A stretch of DNA of 64,000 nucleotides from Akebia trifoliata (lineage: Eukaryota > Streptophyta > Magnoliopsida > Ranunculales > Lardizabalaceae): positions 26,035,021 through 26,099,020 of the forward strand of contig CM030718.1 of the NCBI GenBank assembly GCA_017979445.1, in the 5' to 3' direction. A program made the position numbers and the translations under genes. Shown piece after piece: positions 1-12,027 of this stretch (the stretch's first letter is position 1; the number at the start of each line of letters is the position of its first letter). The notes under the pieces are model-generated. The model worked only from the letters and a program-made list of their open reading frames with translations. It searched no databases and was not told where the DNA came from.

Positions 1-2231
1 TCATATTACAGGTTTCGGAAGGTGTTAGGCACCAAACCCGCCTGATCAAGATGATCGGTCTCTACTACAATATAAGATCATCCTATGGTCAACATACATA
101 GACTACAGTCAAGGTCACAGTCCAATCATCATCATCAATTTATGTTGGGTTTTCCAACCAAATCCTATGACTAAAAATTGTCCCAACTGTTATATAATTA
201 TTCTTGGAATTCCATAAAATATGGAAGGGTTTGAAAAAGCCCTAATTAGCTCTATGCCCTGAAATCAATTAAGAAATTCCACCTGCAAGTATTCCTCAAA
301 CTATCCAAAATAGAAAATCATGAGAATATTCTAAATAGGAAGATTACAAATAAAAATCTGTCAAATTGAGACTTATAATATTTTCAAATTAGGAACGTAA
401 AATTTTCTAAATTTGAATTCAAGAGATATATGCTGAATTCCCAAATTAAAAATTTTAAAAATACATTTTCTAAAATAGAACATTCCAAAAATGTAAGTTT
501 CTAAATTGAAATTCCCAAACTTCCATGAACATAAACCTCCTAAATATAAAAATGCAGAATCTTCTAAATTGGAGAATTGCTAAAATATGAAATTTCTGAA
601 TTAGAAATCTATAAATATATTCTCCCAAAATAGGACCTATGCAATCCCATATTAGAAAGTTTTCAAATACGAATGTTTTAATGATCTACAAATAATCTCC
701 AAAAAGAAAAATCATATAAATAATGAAGATTATAAATTTGCCAAAAATCACAAAATTAGAAATTCATCAAACAAAAAAGAATCCAGAATATCATACTAAC
801 TAAACTGGAGATTGCCAAATATCATTGAATGAAATTTCTAAATTTGAAAGAAAAATCCACAAGAAAATTCCCATGTTCATTGGATCTTTAAACTAATCAA
901 AGAGCATGCATACATGATTATCAATTTTTAAGACAATTATCATTCAACATCATGTATACTCATCAAGTTAAGGGATGCATTAATCACGTGGAAAAAGTCT
1001 AAACTCATCACCAATCCATCCCAAATCCATTGCAAAAATTATATGGAATCATCATACTTAAACGCAAAGATCGTATCATCAAAAACTCATGAAAAAAAAG
1101 ATGCATATGATTACTTTACATATCAGCAAAGATCGCATCACGTATCATTTCTAATTATTTTCTTCTTTTTTTATTTTTTATTTTTTTACTCGTTTTATTT
1201 TATTTTATTCTTTTTAGGAGAATGATGGTGGGGCGATCCCATGCTACTCGTACTTTGTTTGTCGAGTTATGGTTGGTCAATAGATTGGTTTTGTTTCGAA
1301 TTTTTTTATTTTAAGTTTTATTATTTTGAATTTTTGGATTTAGTTAAAAATTTTAATTTGATTTTAATCTTTTAATCTGATTTTTAATTGGTCGTTTGAT
1401 TTAGGTTTTATTTGGTTGATCGATTGAATTTAATTGGTTGATCGATTTTTAAAAAAACTTATTGTATTTAATTTGTTGATTACGTTTTAATTTTAATTTG
1501 ATCGGTTGTTTGATTTTAATTTTAATTGTTTAATTATTTAATTTTAATTGTTGCTTGATTTTAATTTTAATTGTTTAATTTTGAAATTGATTTTAATTGT
1601 TTAATTTTGAATTAAATTTTAAGTTTTAATTGTTTAATTTTTAATTTGAATTTAATTTTTATTAAATTTGATTTTGATTTTTATTATATTTTCCTAAGGA
1701 TCTCTAAGTTAAATTTGAATGTTGAGGGGCATTTCGGTCATTTTTATGAGTTTTCTTAAAATTTTCTATTTTTATCGATTTGGATCTCGTTAGACTCGAA
1801 ATCATGTTTTGAGTGCAATGGAGGTACTTTCAAGGTCTTTCGGAGGTCTAAAATTTATGAGGGGTATTTTCGTCATTTTATCGATTTTTGCGGATTTTTA
1901 TGAATTCTGGCGTGAGGTTTCTTTTAGTCCCAACGTGATTATTTCTATGTTTTAAAGTCATATTTCCCTAGCGCGGCGAGGTCTCTAGGTTATTGAACTG
2001 TGTAGCGAACCTAAGCGTACGTGCTTGCTAAATCGGGTGTAACGTGTGGCGATCCTAAACGTGCGTCTATATTGAGTCGTAACGAGTAGGGGAGATGAAA
2101 AGATTGAAAATAGAGGGAATCAGAGATAATACTCACAAGCTTTCGAGTTCTTTGTGATCATCATTAGGAATTCACGGTAACCGTGAGACAAATTGTCGAA
2201 TTAGGCATATGCAAAAAATGGGGTCTCTACA
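1..2231 (-). mobile_element. Partial long LTR (Gypsy-like), minus strand, cut by window start
   Basis: The right edge ends in TCTCTACA, so read on the minus strand it begins TGTAGAGACCCC, a common start of long plant Gypsy-type LTRs. A GGAAGGTGTTAGGC motif near position 15 also occurs, in the same relative place, near the end of the minus-strand LTR at 45303-47559. The interior is AT-rich with no reading frame of note; the 60-codon frame at 1043-1225 is low-complexity. The other end lies outside the window, so it could be a solo LTR or the 5' LTR of an element extending left. Family assignment is inferred from the ends only. Confidence 0.6.
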
Positions 2232-2746
2232 GGCTCCTTCTTTTTATAGAGTGGTGCCCATGGCATTTAAAATAGAGTATTGAACTCACCTTATAACTAC
2301 TCCTCCATAATGCCTTGCATTAATGTTTATAAAAACCAACTTCCCATGGTACTCATGGAATAACTAACAAGAGGAATGGTCTTTTTTGTGTAATTGCTCC
2401 TACTCAAAGACTATTCAATTCTTCGAGTTGATTCAGGTAAGCTATGCACCTATGATTTCTTTGAGATGAGTTTTATTGATTGTTCTTGTATCCAAGGGGA
2501 TTAAGGTGATCTTCTCTTTACTTTGTTGGAGATTGCTACTTAGGTAACTTTCCCTTCCTCTATCGATTTGATTTGAAAGGATCACTTATATATGACTAAT
2601 ACATTCTTCATTTGTCAATTAATGAAGGTTTATCCCATGGGAAAAAATGATTTACTATAAGGGAGGATATAGAAGTGCATAGGACCAAGCCTACTATCTT
2701 TGGGATACGAGGGGGTCAGCCACTACTTTGGGCCTAGCCACATATC
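2232..2746. other. Intergenic spacer, left part of a block paralogous to 16020-16160
   Basis: No gene seen. The last 100-150 bases (about 2640-2746), with GGGCCTAGCCACATATCC, resemble 16080-16155 upstream of the second alpha-CA gene. The block continues after the solo LTR at 4987-5430, so the LTR interrupted it. Confidence 0.5.
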
Positions 2747-2751
2747 CAAGG

Positions 2752-4981
2752 TGTAGACACCCCAATTTGTCTAAATGGAACTTGGAACTTGTCGAAATCG
2801 AGTGAAGAAAGGTGCAACCCAAGGAATTTCAATAGATCGAGTAGGACCTACTTTAAGTACGATTAAACTCAAAAAACACTACCAAAAAAGTTAGGCATGG
2901 CCCTCACTGACCATCGATTAGTCATCTAATATTAGAAGAAAACTTGTTTTGACCTTCACTGGCCTAATGTCCTACAAAAATTTGCCTTGACCTTCACCCA
3001 CCTAAGGTCAATTTTGGTTAGACAGTTGTGCTTGGAGTGAGTGCTCTAGATTTACTTAGGAAAATTACCCTTTGAACTCTTTCCTTAATTACTTATTCCT
3101 CAAGAAAAGCCAACCAATTTTCAATTTTGCTAAGGTATTAAGCCTTCACTAATTTTACCACCTTGGCTTCTTAGTAAATTTCCAATTATTTTAATATTGA
3201 CTTTTCGTCTCTAAAAAAAAGCCAATTACCCTCTTACCCCTATTTTATTGAGACTTAATTATGGTAATTGACCTTTAAGTCCATCATTATTATCCTTAAT
3301 TCAAGGTCTAGTTTATTCAATTCCATGCAAATTGACCAAGTTCAAAATCCATTGATTTTTTTTCCCAACCATAAAAATTCTTTATATACTCTAGGACTTT
3401 TACTCTTCTACCATTAAGTTGTTAGGAGCCTACCTAATGCAATTGTCTTAAAAGTCTCAATTCTCCATTGTAAATTGCATGCTATTGCTCCTATATTCTC
3501 TAGAGTTTGACTACTTTCTGAGGGTTTATACACTTCTATCCTCTTAAGAGAATTCTCTTGAGTGTTTTGACACCTCTACCCTTTGATGATCATAATTGAT
3601 AAGACTCAAAAAGGTGTAAAGATTATCAAGGACAAGTTGATTGAGGGCATTTGAAATCATTCATTGAGATTTTCTTGAAAATATTTTAAAGTAAAAGGAT
3701 TTGAACACTTATATTCTCAAAGGTTTCCAATGAACCTATAAATAGAGAATCCATCCAAGGAAAAAGGAAGAGGCAAGTTAGAGTACTAAAATTCTATCAA
3801 ATTTTCCTTTTAAAGTCTTCTAGAGTATCAAAATTATGTTCAATTTGTTTTCTTATTCATTTAAGGAGTATAGAACAAGAGAAAGAAGATAAATGTGGGG
3901 TGGACCATTTAATTTGCTATTTTACTTATTGTACCCCCTTAAGATCCCACTTCTATCTCTCCCTTTCTTTATTTTATGCACTTTAAATTACTAGCAATTT
4001 AATGTAGTTAATTTACTTTTGTTTCTAAATGGCTTAAGAATGAAGAGAGTAATCCTTCACCATGTGAAGTAATATTCTTTTTTCTATGTCCATAATAAAC
4101 TCCTTGAGGAGTACTATTTGAATTTCAATGCAAGTTATTTCTATTTCCTTTAGATTTCAACCACTTTAAATTTCAAGTCTTTAATTTCTTTCTTTTAGAT
4201 GGTCTAAGGAGGAAGTGAGTAAATCTTCACAATGTGAAGTAATCTTGCCTTTCTAAGTCCACAAATAAGTTCTTTTATGGAACATTACATGCCCACATCT
4301 TTGCACACACCACTTTTCTCTTTATTCTAAAATGACTATGAGTCAAAAGTGTAGATCTCCCTAGATCCATACTTAATACTCTAAGTTAACAAAAACAATC
4401 CTTAGGGGCACATTTTCATGCATAAGGTAAAAGTCCCCTCAAGGACGTCTCCAACCTATAGACATGTCCATAGAACTTAACTAACAAAATTGTACTCGTA
4501 AGTGAGTACATATAAGTATGTTAGAGGCTTGAGGATCAAAAGAGTGAGATCTATGCAGATTTACACTCAAATTTCAAGCTCATAAAAAATTTCAACAAGC
4601 ATGAATTTTCATTTTTGGCTTGTGTATTGAACTCACTTGCAAGTTGGGAACTTACCTTATCTCTTTGTGTTTGTAAATATCTACTATCTTCCTAATTTTA
4701 AAAAAAGACAAAAAATAAAAAAAAATTCAATTTTCTACTTCACTTTTGGTCAACACTTGGTAACCACCAACTTAGTGGGCGAAACAAGATGCTTAACACC
4801 TTCATTGTCTCATAACTGAACCTCATTACCTTTTACCTTTAGGTGAGATCAGATTTGAGTCACTTGTTGATTATAAAACATATTTGAAAACCTCTTTTAT
4901 GATGTCTAAACTATATGAATAGTGGTGACTTGTAAACCTAAGTAGATGAGGTCAAAATCTATTAAACCTTTAGTATCTACA
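2752..4981 (+). mobile_element. Solo LTR, 2230 bp, with perfect 5-bp target duplication
   Basis: It begins TGTAGACACCCCAATTTGTC and ends TATCTACA, giving TG...CA ends and a TGTAGA/TCTACA inverted tip. CAAGG flanks both sides (2747-2751 and 4982-4986). The paralogous block at 16141-16165 has a single CCAAGG with no insertion, the empty site. No gag or pol reading frame is inside, so this is an LTR left after recombination between the two LTRs. Related LTRs lie at 43170-45279 and 45303-47559. Confidence 0.85.
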
Positions 4982-4986
4982 CAAGG

Positions 4987-5450
4987 ATAAAGGGGCCCAT
5001 CTCCTACAATATGCTCTCTTCGATCAGATTGGTTCAGGTTAGGTCATGTTCGCATTCGAGGTAATTATTTCCATCTTTGGATTATGTTGTCAATCCTGAG
5101 GAGTAATCAAATTCGGTTCTTGCATGGTTTATATAGAAAAACATAATCTTAATTAGAGATAAATTCGATCTCTTACAAATCTAATCCATATTGTAAGGAT
5201 TCTATTTTATCATTATCTCTATTCTTATCCAAATCTTTGTAAAACAAGGATTTAGTGCATCGGAGTACACCTTATTCCGTAGTTTCATATCCTAATATTC
5301 CATTAGCTATATACGCCAAGTTATATTCTTTCTTTGTTGGTCATGGATGACAATCTAAATAATCATATAATGTAAAATCTTAGAATCGATTCATCACCTT
5401 TTCACTTGATATATTATACTTTATATATTTTTGGGTTGGGGAGAGTGGAA
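4987..5450. other. Right part of the block duplicated upstream of alpha-CA 2
   Basis: No gene. Sequence with CTCTTCGATC, then TTTATATAGAAA and CATAATCTTAATTAGAGAT, matches 16165-16330 with substitutions. It suggests the alpha-CA duplication unit, or an older repeat, includes about 1 kb upstream. The segment 5200-5330 (TCTTTGTAAAAC, GTACACCTTATT) is also similar to 16370-16440 and to the MITE at 8206-8496. Confidence 0.5.
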
Positions 5451-5490
5451 GTGTTGGCAGCAAATCTGTCCTATGTTCTTTGAGGCATGA

Positions 5491-5586
5491 CACAATGACG
5501 TGGTGGTGCGTATATTAGATGCTTTTCCGTGAGGGATAAGTAAATAGCATCTACGGCTATGTGAGTGTCACCACGTCATTTGTGTC
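5491..5586. repeat. Palindrome in the alpha-CA 1 upstream region
   Basis: ACAATGACGTGGTG and CACCACGTCATTTGT face each other around a core with TTAGATGC and GCATCTACGG. It belongs, loosely, to the hairpin family described at 10761-10932. It lies about 600 bp before the start codon and is absent from the matching parts of copies 2 and 3. Confidence 0.5.
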
Positions 5587-6108
5587 CGCTTTGTCATTCC
5601 AGTATTTTCCATGTTCTTCAGCGGTAAATAATGAGGTTGGTGTGACTCGGTAGGCTAGGAGCTGTTTATTATTCTTTCTTTTTATGGATTTTTCCAATCT
5701 CAAATCCCGTTTGATGTCAAACATCAAACATACGCTGACGTGGGAGAAAAGACAGAGTTTTTGTTTTTCCTTGAGATCAATAACAACCTATGTTCATCTC
5801 AATGTTACTCCAACGCGACTCTGTTATATAACATCAATAAGGGAATGTCTTCACATCTCGACCGTTCATTTAATGACGAACTTCAACCCTCGTTTGAGGT
5901 TTGTGGTTGTAAACTTTTAATATTTTAGTGGTGTCAACTCAACTTTTCTTATGAGTTCAGAGGTTATATAGTTGCTTTTTTTTTCGTTTTGCTTTCTTCG
6001 TATCTAGCTATTGATTTCAAGAGAAACTTCGAAGTAATTTCCTATATTTTTCATCATATGCAAGAACCCTTCACACGTTTACCTTAAGGTATCAGGTGCA
6101 CCCATTGT

Positions 6109-6116
6109 TATATAAA
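6109..6116 (+). promoter_or_regulatory. TATA box of alpha-CA 1
   Basis: TATATAAA, 51 bases before the start codon. The surrounding stretch (CATTGTTATATAAAG, then CTCTCTAGGAT) is conserved at the same distance before copies 2 and 3, which supports it as the core promoter. Transcription would start roughly at 6140. Confidence 0.7.
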
Positions 6117-6166
6117 GCTATTAAGCCTCTCTAGGATCAACACAAGGAGTAGCTAGATTGTGAAAC

Positions 6167-9100
6167 ATGAGGAATATTCAAGGCAACCCCATCTTCATTT
6201 TTGGTTTTCTCTTTGTGATTCTCATCTTGCATCCAAGACCAACTACATCTCAAGAAGTTGGTATGTTGAAAGCTAGCTTATATCCTTATAGAATATATAT
6301 GTATTTGGCTTTATTTCATGTAGTTTTGGTGAGATGAGTGGGGATGAACTAACTTGTGGTTTGTGATTTTATGTTGTGCAGAGAACCAAAAAGAGTTTGA
6401 TTACAGGGAGGGGAGTGGTAAGGGACCTGATCAATGGGGAGAGATTCATAAAGAATGGGAAGCTTGTAAGAATGGACATATGCAGTCTCCAATTGATTTG
6501 TTGAACAAGAGAGTGGAATTGGTGCCAAAATTAGGGAAACTAAAAAGGGATTACAAGCCCTCCAATGCAACACTCAAGAATAGGGGCCATGATCTAATTG
6601 TAAGCAAGTGATCTCTAAAGAGTTTTTGTTCTTCTCCCCTCTCTCATAAGAAAATTGATGGAGGGGGTTCTTCTCTCTCATCTATTTTTGATCCTGTGTT
6701 TTCAAACCTATGACATATTCCTTGACCATGGTCTTGTTTGAGAGACTAACAGAAAATGACCTGAATTTCTGTCTTGGGTCTCTTGGCAAAAGCCTAGCTT
6801 ATTTTTTTTTTCCACACCAAAAAAAAAAAAAAAAAATCTTCTTTTCAACCTTGTTTTTGGTGACAAGATTGCCACTTGTACTTGGGACTGTTTGATTAAT
6901 TATTCCTTATTTTCCCCTATTATTTCATCTTTTAAATCATTGAGGAAAAAATAAATAAAATTATTTTCCTAGATGATTTTGCCAAATAAATCAAGGGTTG
7001 AAGGTTGATAGGTTTTTAGAAAATAAATTAAGAAGTATTGTCCATGCGATAGAATTCAAGGTATCGGATTGGCGGCTTCTCACCAATGCAATAGAATTGA
7101 GGTCCAATTTGATTCCCTTGTAGCTATTAGGATTCTCAATCAACAATGGAGCTCCCCTTGGCATGTACATCATATAGTCTTGTCAATTTTAAGGTTGTTC
7201 CTATCCTTCCAAGATGTTACTTTCATCCATAAATTCAGAGAGACCAACAGGGTTGCGAACAACCTAGCTTCGTTTCAAGACTCTTTAGGTTGCTTTATGT
7301 TGGATTCTACATCTTTCTCTACTGATTTGCTCCTGATCTTAAATCAGGATTGTAGTGGTGCTCGCTGTCTAAGGTTGTAGTTGGTTGGATCTACCTTAAC
7401 CCAAATGATTTTAAAAAAATAAAAACTAAATTCAAGAAGTATTCATAAGAAATTCAGTTATTTCTAAATAAATCAAAGATTTTAACCTAAAAGGTTGAAG
7501 TTGATACATTGTTGGAGAAAAAAAAAATCTAGGGCTTCTAGTAGAAGTTGCAAGGAAAGGGTATTTTTTTGTCATTTTCTTAGAAGACCATGGTGACATC
7601 AGTTTGTGAACCCAGGGTATCTCAGGTATTCGACAAAGTTACCTTATTTTTAAATGAATATTTTAGTTCGGTAGCTTAAACTATATTTGTCTATTTATGA
7701 TGGTGAGTTGTGTTTGACAACAAAGTCACGTCTGTTTGCTGAGTTGGTCACCTAACCTAAAACATTTTCTATGTTGCTTTGGATCAAGCTTCAATGGGTA
7801 GTTGGTGGAGCAGGATCAATTCGGATAAACGGTACACATTACAATCTCCAACAGTGCCATTGGCACTCACCTTCTGAGCACACCATCAATGGCAAGAGGT
7901 GATTTTTTCCTCCTCGTTTTTTTTGGTGGAAATTTAACATGAAACTGTTCCATGAGTAGGTTTTCATGTGTAACCCTTTTTCTCAGGTTTGATTTGGAGC
8001 TCCATTTGGTCCACACTAGTTCGAATCTAAGTGTGGTGAACAGGATAGCTGTGGTTGGTATCATGTACAAGATTGGTCGCCCCGACTCATTTCTCGATCA
8101 GGTAAAAGCTCCCACAATAACAAATCAGAAAAATAAACCCATATTTCTTTCTAATATGATGTCCATGAGTTGATTTGTGCCAAGTACTTGCATATATCTA
8201 GATCCAGTTGTTAGAGTATTAGATATCAAACATTGTAATAAGGTGTATTTTGATATATCAGATCATCAACTGATTATGATAAAGATTTGATTAAGATAAG
8301 ATCTTATTAGAACTCAGTAGATTTGATTGATTATCTTGGATGATTACAATGAATTCCAATAGGATTAATATAGATAACAAAATAATTATATTCATATCTA
8401 ACTATAACCAAATCTTTATCATAATCAGCAGAAGATATAGTTTATCAAGATACACCTTATTACAATGCTTCATATTTAATATTTCAATGTCAACTCAAAT
8501 ATTAATTAAGTTTAAATAGAACTAACGTATATCCAATTAGGCCATGCCTATTCTCAATTGACCTAGAATTGGGTACTAAGTAAAAATGCTAAAAGATGCC
8601 ACCTAATTACGGTTTCAAGTACCAAATTTTGGTTTAGTAGGTGCCAAGTTTGGTTTGAACCGACCAAGGAAATCCCTCCCAAAGTTTCATGCCAATTTGA
8701 TAATATGTATTTATATCTAAAAAATAATGAATTGTTTTCAATTATAAACTGGATTAATAGATATTAGGAATAGGATTAAAAAAACATGTTACAAACCACA
8801 AATATTTATATTCTTGAAAATCATTCATATTATATGAAAAAAAAAAAAAAAACACCACCACCACAAACAAAAAGAAAGTCTTATCCCAAAGATTTTGGAT
8901 CGACAAGGAAAAAAGGAGTCAAACCCATCCAATTCGAAAGCTTGATCACTTACACGGAGTAAAAAGAGTACCAATTTTTAAAGAGTCATGATAATTTGAC
9001 TCAAAAAAATGTACTTGGTTTATACGCAATTGACATGGCAAGTGCATAGAATCATAGATCTTTTTCTTCGGAATACATTGGGAAAAAGATCTACAGTTTT

Positions 9101-11129
9101 GTGCACTTGCCACATCAATCGCATATAAACTGTGTATGTTTTGGCGAGTCATTTTATCATTAGTCATTCTCACCATATCAATCATGTTGATTTGACTTGC
9201 CTGAGTCATATCGGGATGGATAGGGTTAACCTGACTAACATTTCTGAGCGCATCACGTGGAGGAAAAATAGGCTATAGTCGATTACCCATACAAGTAGGG
9301 CTGCAACCTGGGCGGGTTGGTCCGAACTCAACCCGATTGATGGAAGAGCCTGGCCTAAGTTATGTAGAAAATTGAGTTGAGCTTGGGTTAGAATATCTCA
9401 ACCCGAACCCGATGCCTATATACTAATACACAAATATTTTTATGGTAATTATGTGTTTTTTTTATTTAACTTTTTGATTCCATCATATTATTATGGCTTG
9501 TGTGTAGTTGGATATTATTAATGTGGGCTTTAATTAAGTATGGTTTGTCTAAATATTCTCTCATTGATGGATTTGGATGTTAATTGTATGTGATTTTATT
9601 TACAAGTAATTTGTTATTTATATTATATTTTTTTAAAGACATAAAATTTATTTACTAATTAAAATGAAATTAGGGATATTCAACGAGCTAACCCATCCAC
9701 CCTTCCCAAAATTACCTAACTTGGGCTAATCCAAACTCAACCCGATTTTAGAAGATCAAGCTTGAGTTTAGCTCGGGTTAGCTTTAGGCCCGATGGTCAA
9801 GTGGAATTGAGCTTGAGTTGAGGGTTCTACCACTTGAGTTGAGCCTGGGTTTACCCGCCCAAGTTGCAGCCGTACATAAAAGTGTTCATAGTCATCTTAG
9901 AGTTTTTCTATTGGGATCGACCAATTACTCATCAACCTTTACTAAATCAGAGGATACTATACCTTAAAAAACTGCATATCATCCATCAACCTGAACCGAC
10001 CCATGAGTGACCCATACCCAATTAACTAAGTTCTTTTGGATAAATGGTACTCTCTCCCTAATCTTTTTCGTGGATTTTTATTGAAATCTCAGTTTAAGGA
10101 GCAAATGTGGTCCATTGCTGATAGCCATGAAGAGGTAAATGTGGGTGTCGCTAATCCAAGACACATAAAGATGGGTGGTAAGAGGTACTACAGATATATG
10201 GGCTCCCTCACTGTTCCTCCTTGTACTGAAGGTGTTATTTGGACCATCAATAGAAGGGTATAAGTTCAATTCCCTTACCTAAACACATGCACTTCAAATT
10301 CTCTCTTTCTTTTACTTCTACTAATAACATTTCCATCTAAATTTTAATTAATGACTTCAGGTGAGAACTGTTTCCAGAGATCAAGTTAAGTTAATGAGGA
10401 CAGCCGTTCACGATGTAAGTTGCAAGCACACTATATTGTACCATGTTTTAAAATCGAACCAATGATTAGACCTAAAATTGGGTCAAGTTGCAAGCACACA
10501 ACATGTGTATTTTTTCATAAATTATCATTATTTATTTTTTATAAAATAAAGTTCACAAAGATCGATGGTTCTTTAATTGGATCGATTTTATTATAAAATT
10601 CAGTTGGGGCCATCAATTACATAGGTCTAATCGATATAAAACCACAAAGGAAATAAAAATAGAAGATTGGAAGAGAGAAATTCACTAGTTCTAAGAAAAA
10701 TGTTACATTCTAGGATTTCCCCCAATAACGCTCTTAAAAAGTTCTTTAAAGAAAAGAGTAATGCTGAAGTAAACTCAAGATTGACATTGATTCTCACTTT
10801 ACTGACATAAATATGTGTACGGAACCATAGATGCTTTTCATCGAGATACAGGTGAAAAACATCTATGGTTCTATGTGCACCTCCATGTCAGCTAAGTGAC
10901 AATTGATGTCAATCTTGAGATCACTTCAACATGACTCTTAAAAAAATGCCATTGTACAATAACATTAAACAAAATGTTCAAGGTTGAAATCCTTCATGCA
11001 TTAGAGTGGCTATTGCAAGCAATGGATCTAAAAGCGACGATTTCTTTCTTGCAGTATGCAGAGAGGAATGCCAGACCCTTGCAACCACTCAACAATCGCA
11101 AGATTCAGCTCTCCGGCACAACAGTCTAG
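6167..11129 (+). CDS. Alpha-type carbonic anhydrase, copy 1 (intact, 7 exons, 276 aa)
   Basis: Predicted zinc enzyme for reversible CO2 hydration. Exons: 6167-6260, 6382-6599, 7789-7898, 7987-8101, 10093-10257, 10361-10414, 11055-11129; all introns are GT-AG and phases join without a stop (831 coding bases). Residues 1-29 form a hydrophobic signal peptide, so the product should enter the secretory pathway. Zinc ligands are His128 and His130 ([10 protein letters not shown]) and His147 (ELHLVH); His101 fits the proton shuttle, Glu134 and Thr219 the Thr-Glu gate. Cys60 and Cys223 fit the disulfide of extracellular alpha-CAs. The residue after Thr219 is Val, where copy 2 and many family members have Thr. 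Closest kinds are plant ACA7-type or nectarin-III/dioscorin-like proteins. Introns 2, 4 and 6 carry a LINE piece, MITEs and a hairpin. Confidence 0.9.
7040..7427 (+). mobile_element. 5'-truncated LINE 3' end with RNase H-like remnant, in intron 2
   Basis: A reading frame at 7069-7380 resembles the RNase H-like (RVT_3) domain at the end of plant LINE polyproteins: [15 protein letters not shown], then [13 protein letters not shown] and [14 protein letters not shown]. It is followed by an A-rich tail (TTTTAAAAAAATAAAAAC). Near-identical direct repeats, AATTAAGAAGTATT at 7026-7039 and AATTCAAGAAGTATT before 7443, look like the target duplication. Copy 3's intron 2 has the uninterrupted sequence near 24265-24275. 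It is a dead fragment. Confidence 0.8.
8206..8496. mobile_element. MITE with about 75-bp inverted ends, intron 4 of alpha-CA 1
   Basis: The left arm (CATTGTAATAAGGTGTAT, then GATTATGATAAAGATTTG) recurs inverted at the right end. The corresponding place in copy 2 (about 18105-18125) lacks it. Similar half-elements are seen near 5200-5330, 16370-16440 and 16600-16840. Exact ends and target duplication are unclear to within about 10 bp. Confidence 0.6.
9030..9118. repeat. Hairpin-forming inverted repeat, intron 4 of alpha-CA 1
   Basis: TTGACATGGCAAGTGCATAG pairs with the GTGCACTTGCCACATCAA stretch, around a centre with AGATCTTTTTC and GAAAAAGATCTACAG. The centre is similar to the loops of the hairpin family at 10761-10932. 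Confidence 0.45.
9296..9874. mobile_element. hAT-type MITE, 579 bp, intron 4 of alpha-CA 1
   Basis: Ends are TAGGGCTGCAACCTGGGCGG and, inverted, TACGGCTGCAACTTGGGCGG. Eight-base flanks CATACAAG and CATAAAAG differ at one position, the 8-bp duplication typical of hAT. Copy 2 has the empty site near 19345-19360. The interior is AT-rich and non-coding. Confidence 0.85.
10761..10932. repeat. Hairpin element with conserved loop, intron 6 of alpha-CA 1
   Basis: An almost complete palindrome: ATGCTGAAGT faces ACTTCAACAT, CTCAAGATTGACATTGA faces TCAATCTTGAG, and the centre is AACCATAGATG with CATCTATGGTT. The loop contains CATCGAGATACAGGTGAAAA. Copies 2 and 3 lack it at this place, so it is an insertion. 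Loop relatives lie at 48791-48928 and 50747-50917. Confidence 0.65.
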
Positions 11130-11520
11130 ATGTAATGATCTGCATGATCTACTTTTTTAAAGAATCATGGACATGGATTAATGTTGCATTACTTCCAAGC
11201 AGATTGGTCTCACTTCTTGGATGTTGAGTTGATGGCACATAGTTCTGTTAGGGGCTGAACCACATTCAATTTCATATCTTTCTTTATTTGATCTCCATTA
11301 TATTTAAAGTTCATTTCCATAGTATTTAGTCACGGTTTTATAAATGTATCAATTTTTATATTTTTATAATTCAACATTTTATTCTAATAAATATCTAATG
11401 ATACGAGGGAAAATCAAATGACCATCTATGTCGACAAGGATCCCACGTACCATCCACACAAGCTGCACACACACGTGCCCGGACAAACAAAACTGAACTT
11501 GAGAAGGAATAATTGAGAAT
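11130..11520 (+). other. 3' flank of alpha-CA 1, conserved between copies
   Basis: CACATAGTTCTG, GGGGCTGAACCACATTCAAT and ACTGAACTTGAGAAGGAAT are shared with 21600-21910 and 27480-27830. A possible AATAAA lies at 11386-11391. The conserved flank shows the duplication unit extends at least 400 bp past the stop. Confidence 0.55.
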
Positions 11521-12027
11521 GAAGGAAAGAATGTTTCCCTCTTATTAATTGAAACGAAAGAGAGTTAAGTGATTCGGTCGTGCCTGAGTCTATGATGAGA
11601 GTTAAGAAATTTTCAATATTTCAAAAACGATTACAAACAATTTTATAAATTCGTAGGCTTCCCACATATAAACAAGTCCTCCCTTTTGGTTACCTAATCT
11701 AAAACCAACTCACCATATTTTCCCATAATATTAGAACAATTAGTTATCAAACTTTGTAAAAACATTTCAAATAATTCGGTGTAACAGAATACAAGGCATT
11801 AACATAACAGGCCAAATCAATATAGAAGATCCAACTCAAGATCTCGTTCAAGGCCCAACTCAATGGGTCTTGAGTTGGACCTTAATGAGATCTTGAGTTG
11901 GATCTTCTACAATCAAATGCACTTGTCAATAATGAAAAAAATGTTGGGTATATTGTCAACCATGAAAAAAAATGAAACGCTTCAATCAAATATCCTTAAG
12001 CTCACACTGATAAAGGAATGTATCGAA
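11521..12027. other. Intergenic, nothing recognised
   Basis: No gene or clear repeat boundary. A local inverted repeat (GATCCAACTCAAGATCTCG and GAGATCTTGAGTTGGATC, about 11828-11907) could form a small hairpin. Confidence 0.3.

Noticed and set aside
1043..1225. 60-codon frame with a Phe-rich hydrophobic tail
   Set aside because: T-rich low-complexity sequence within an LTR; no gene context.
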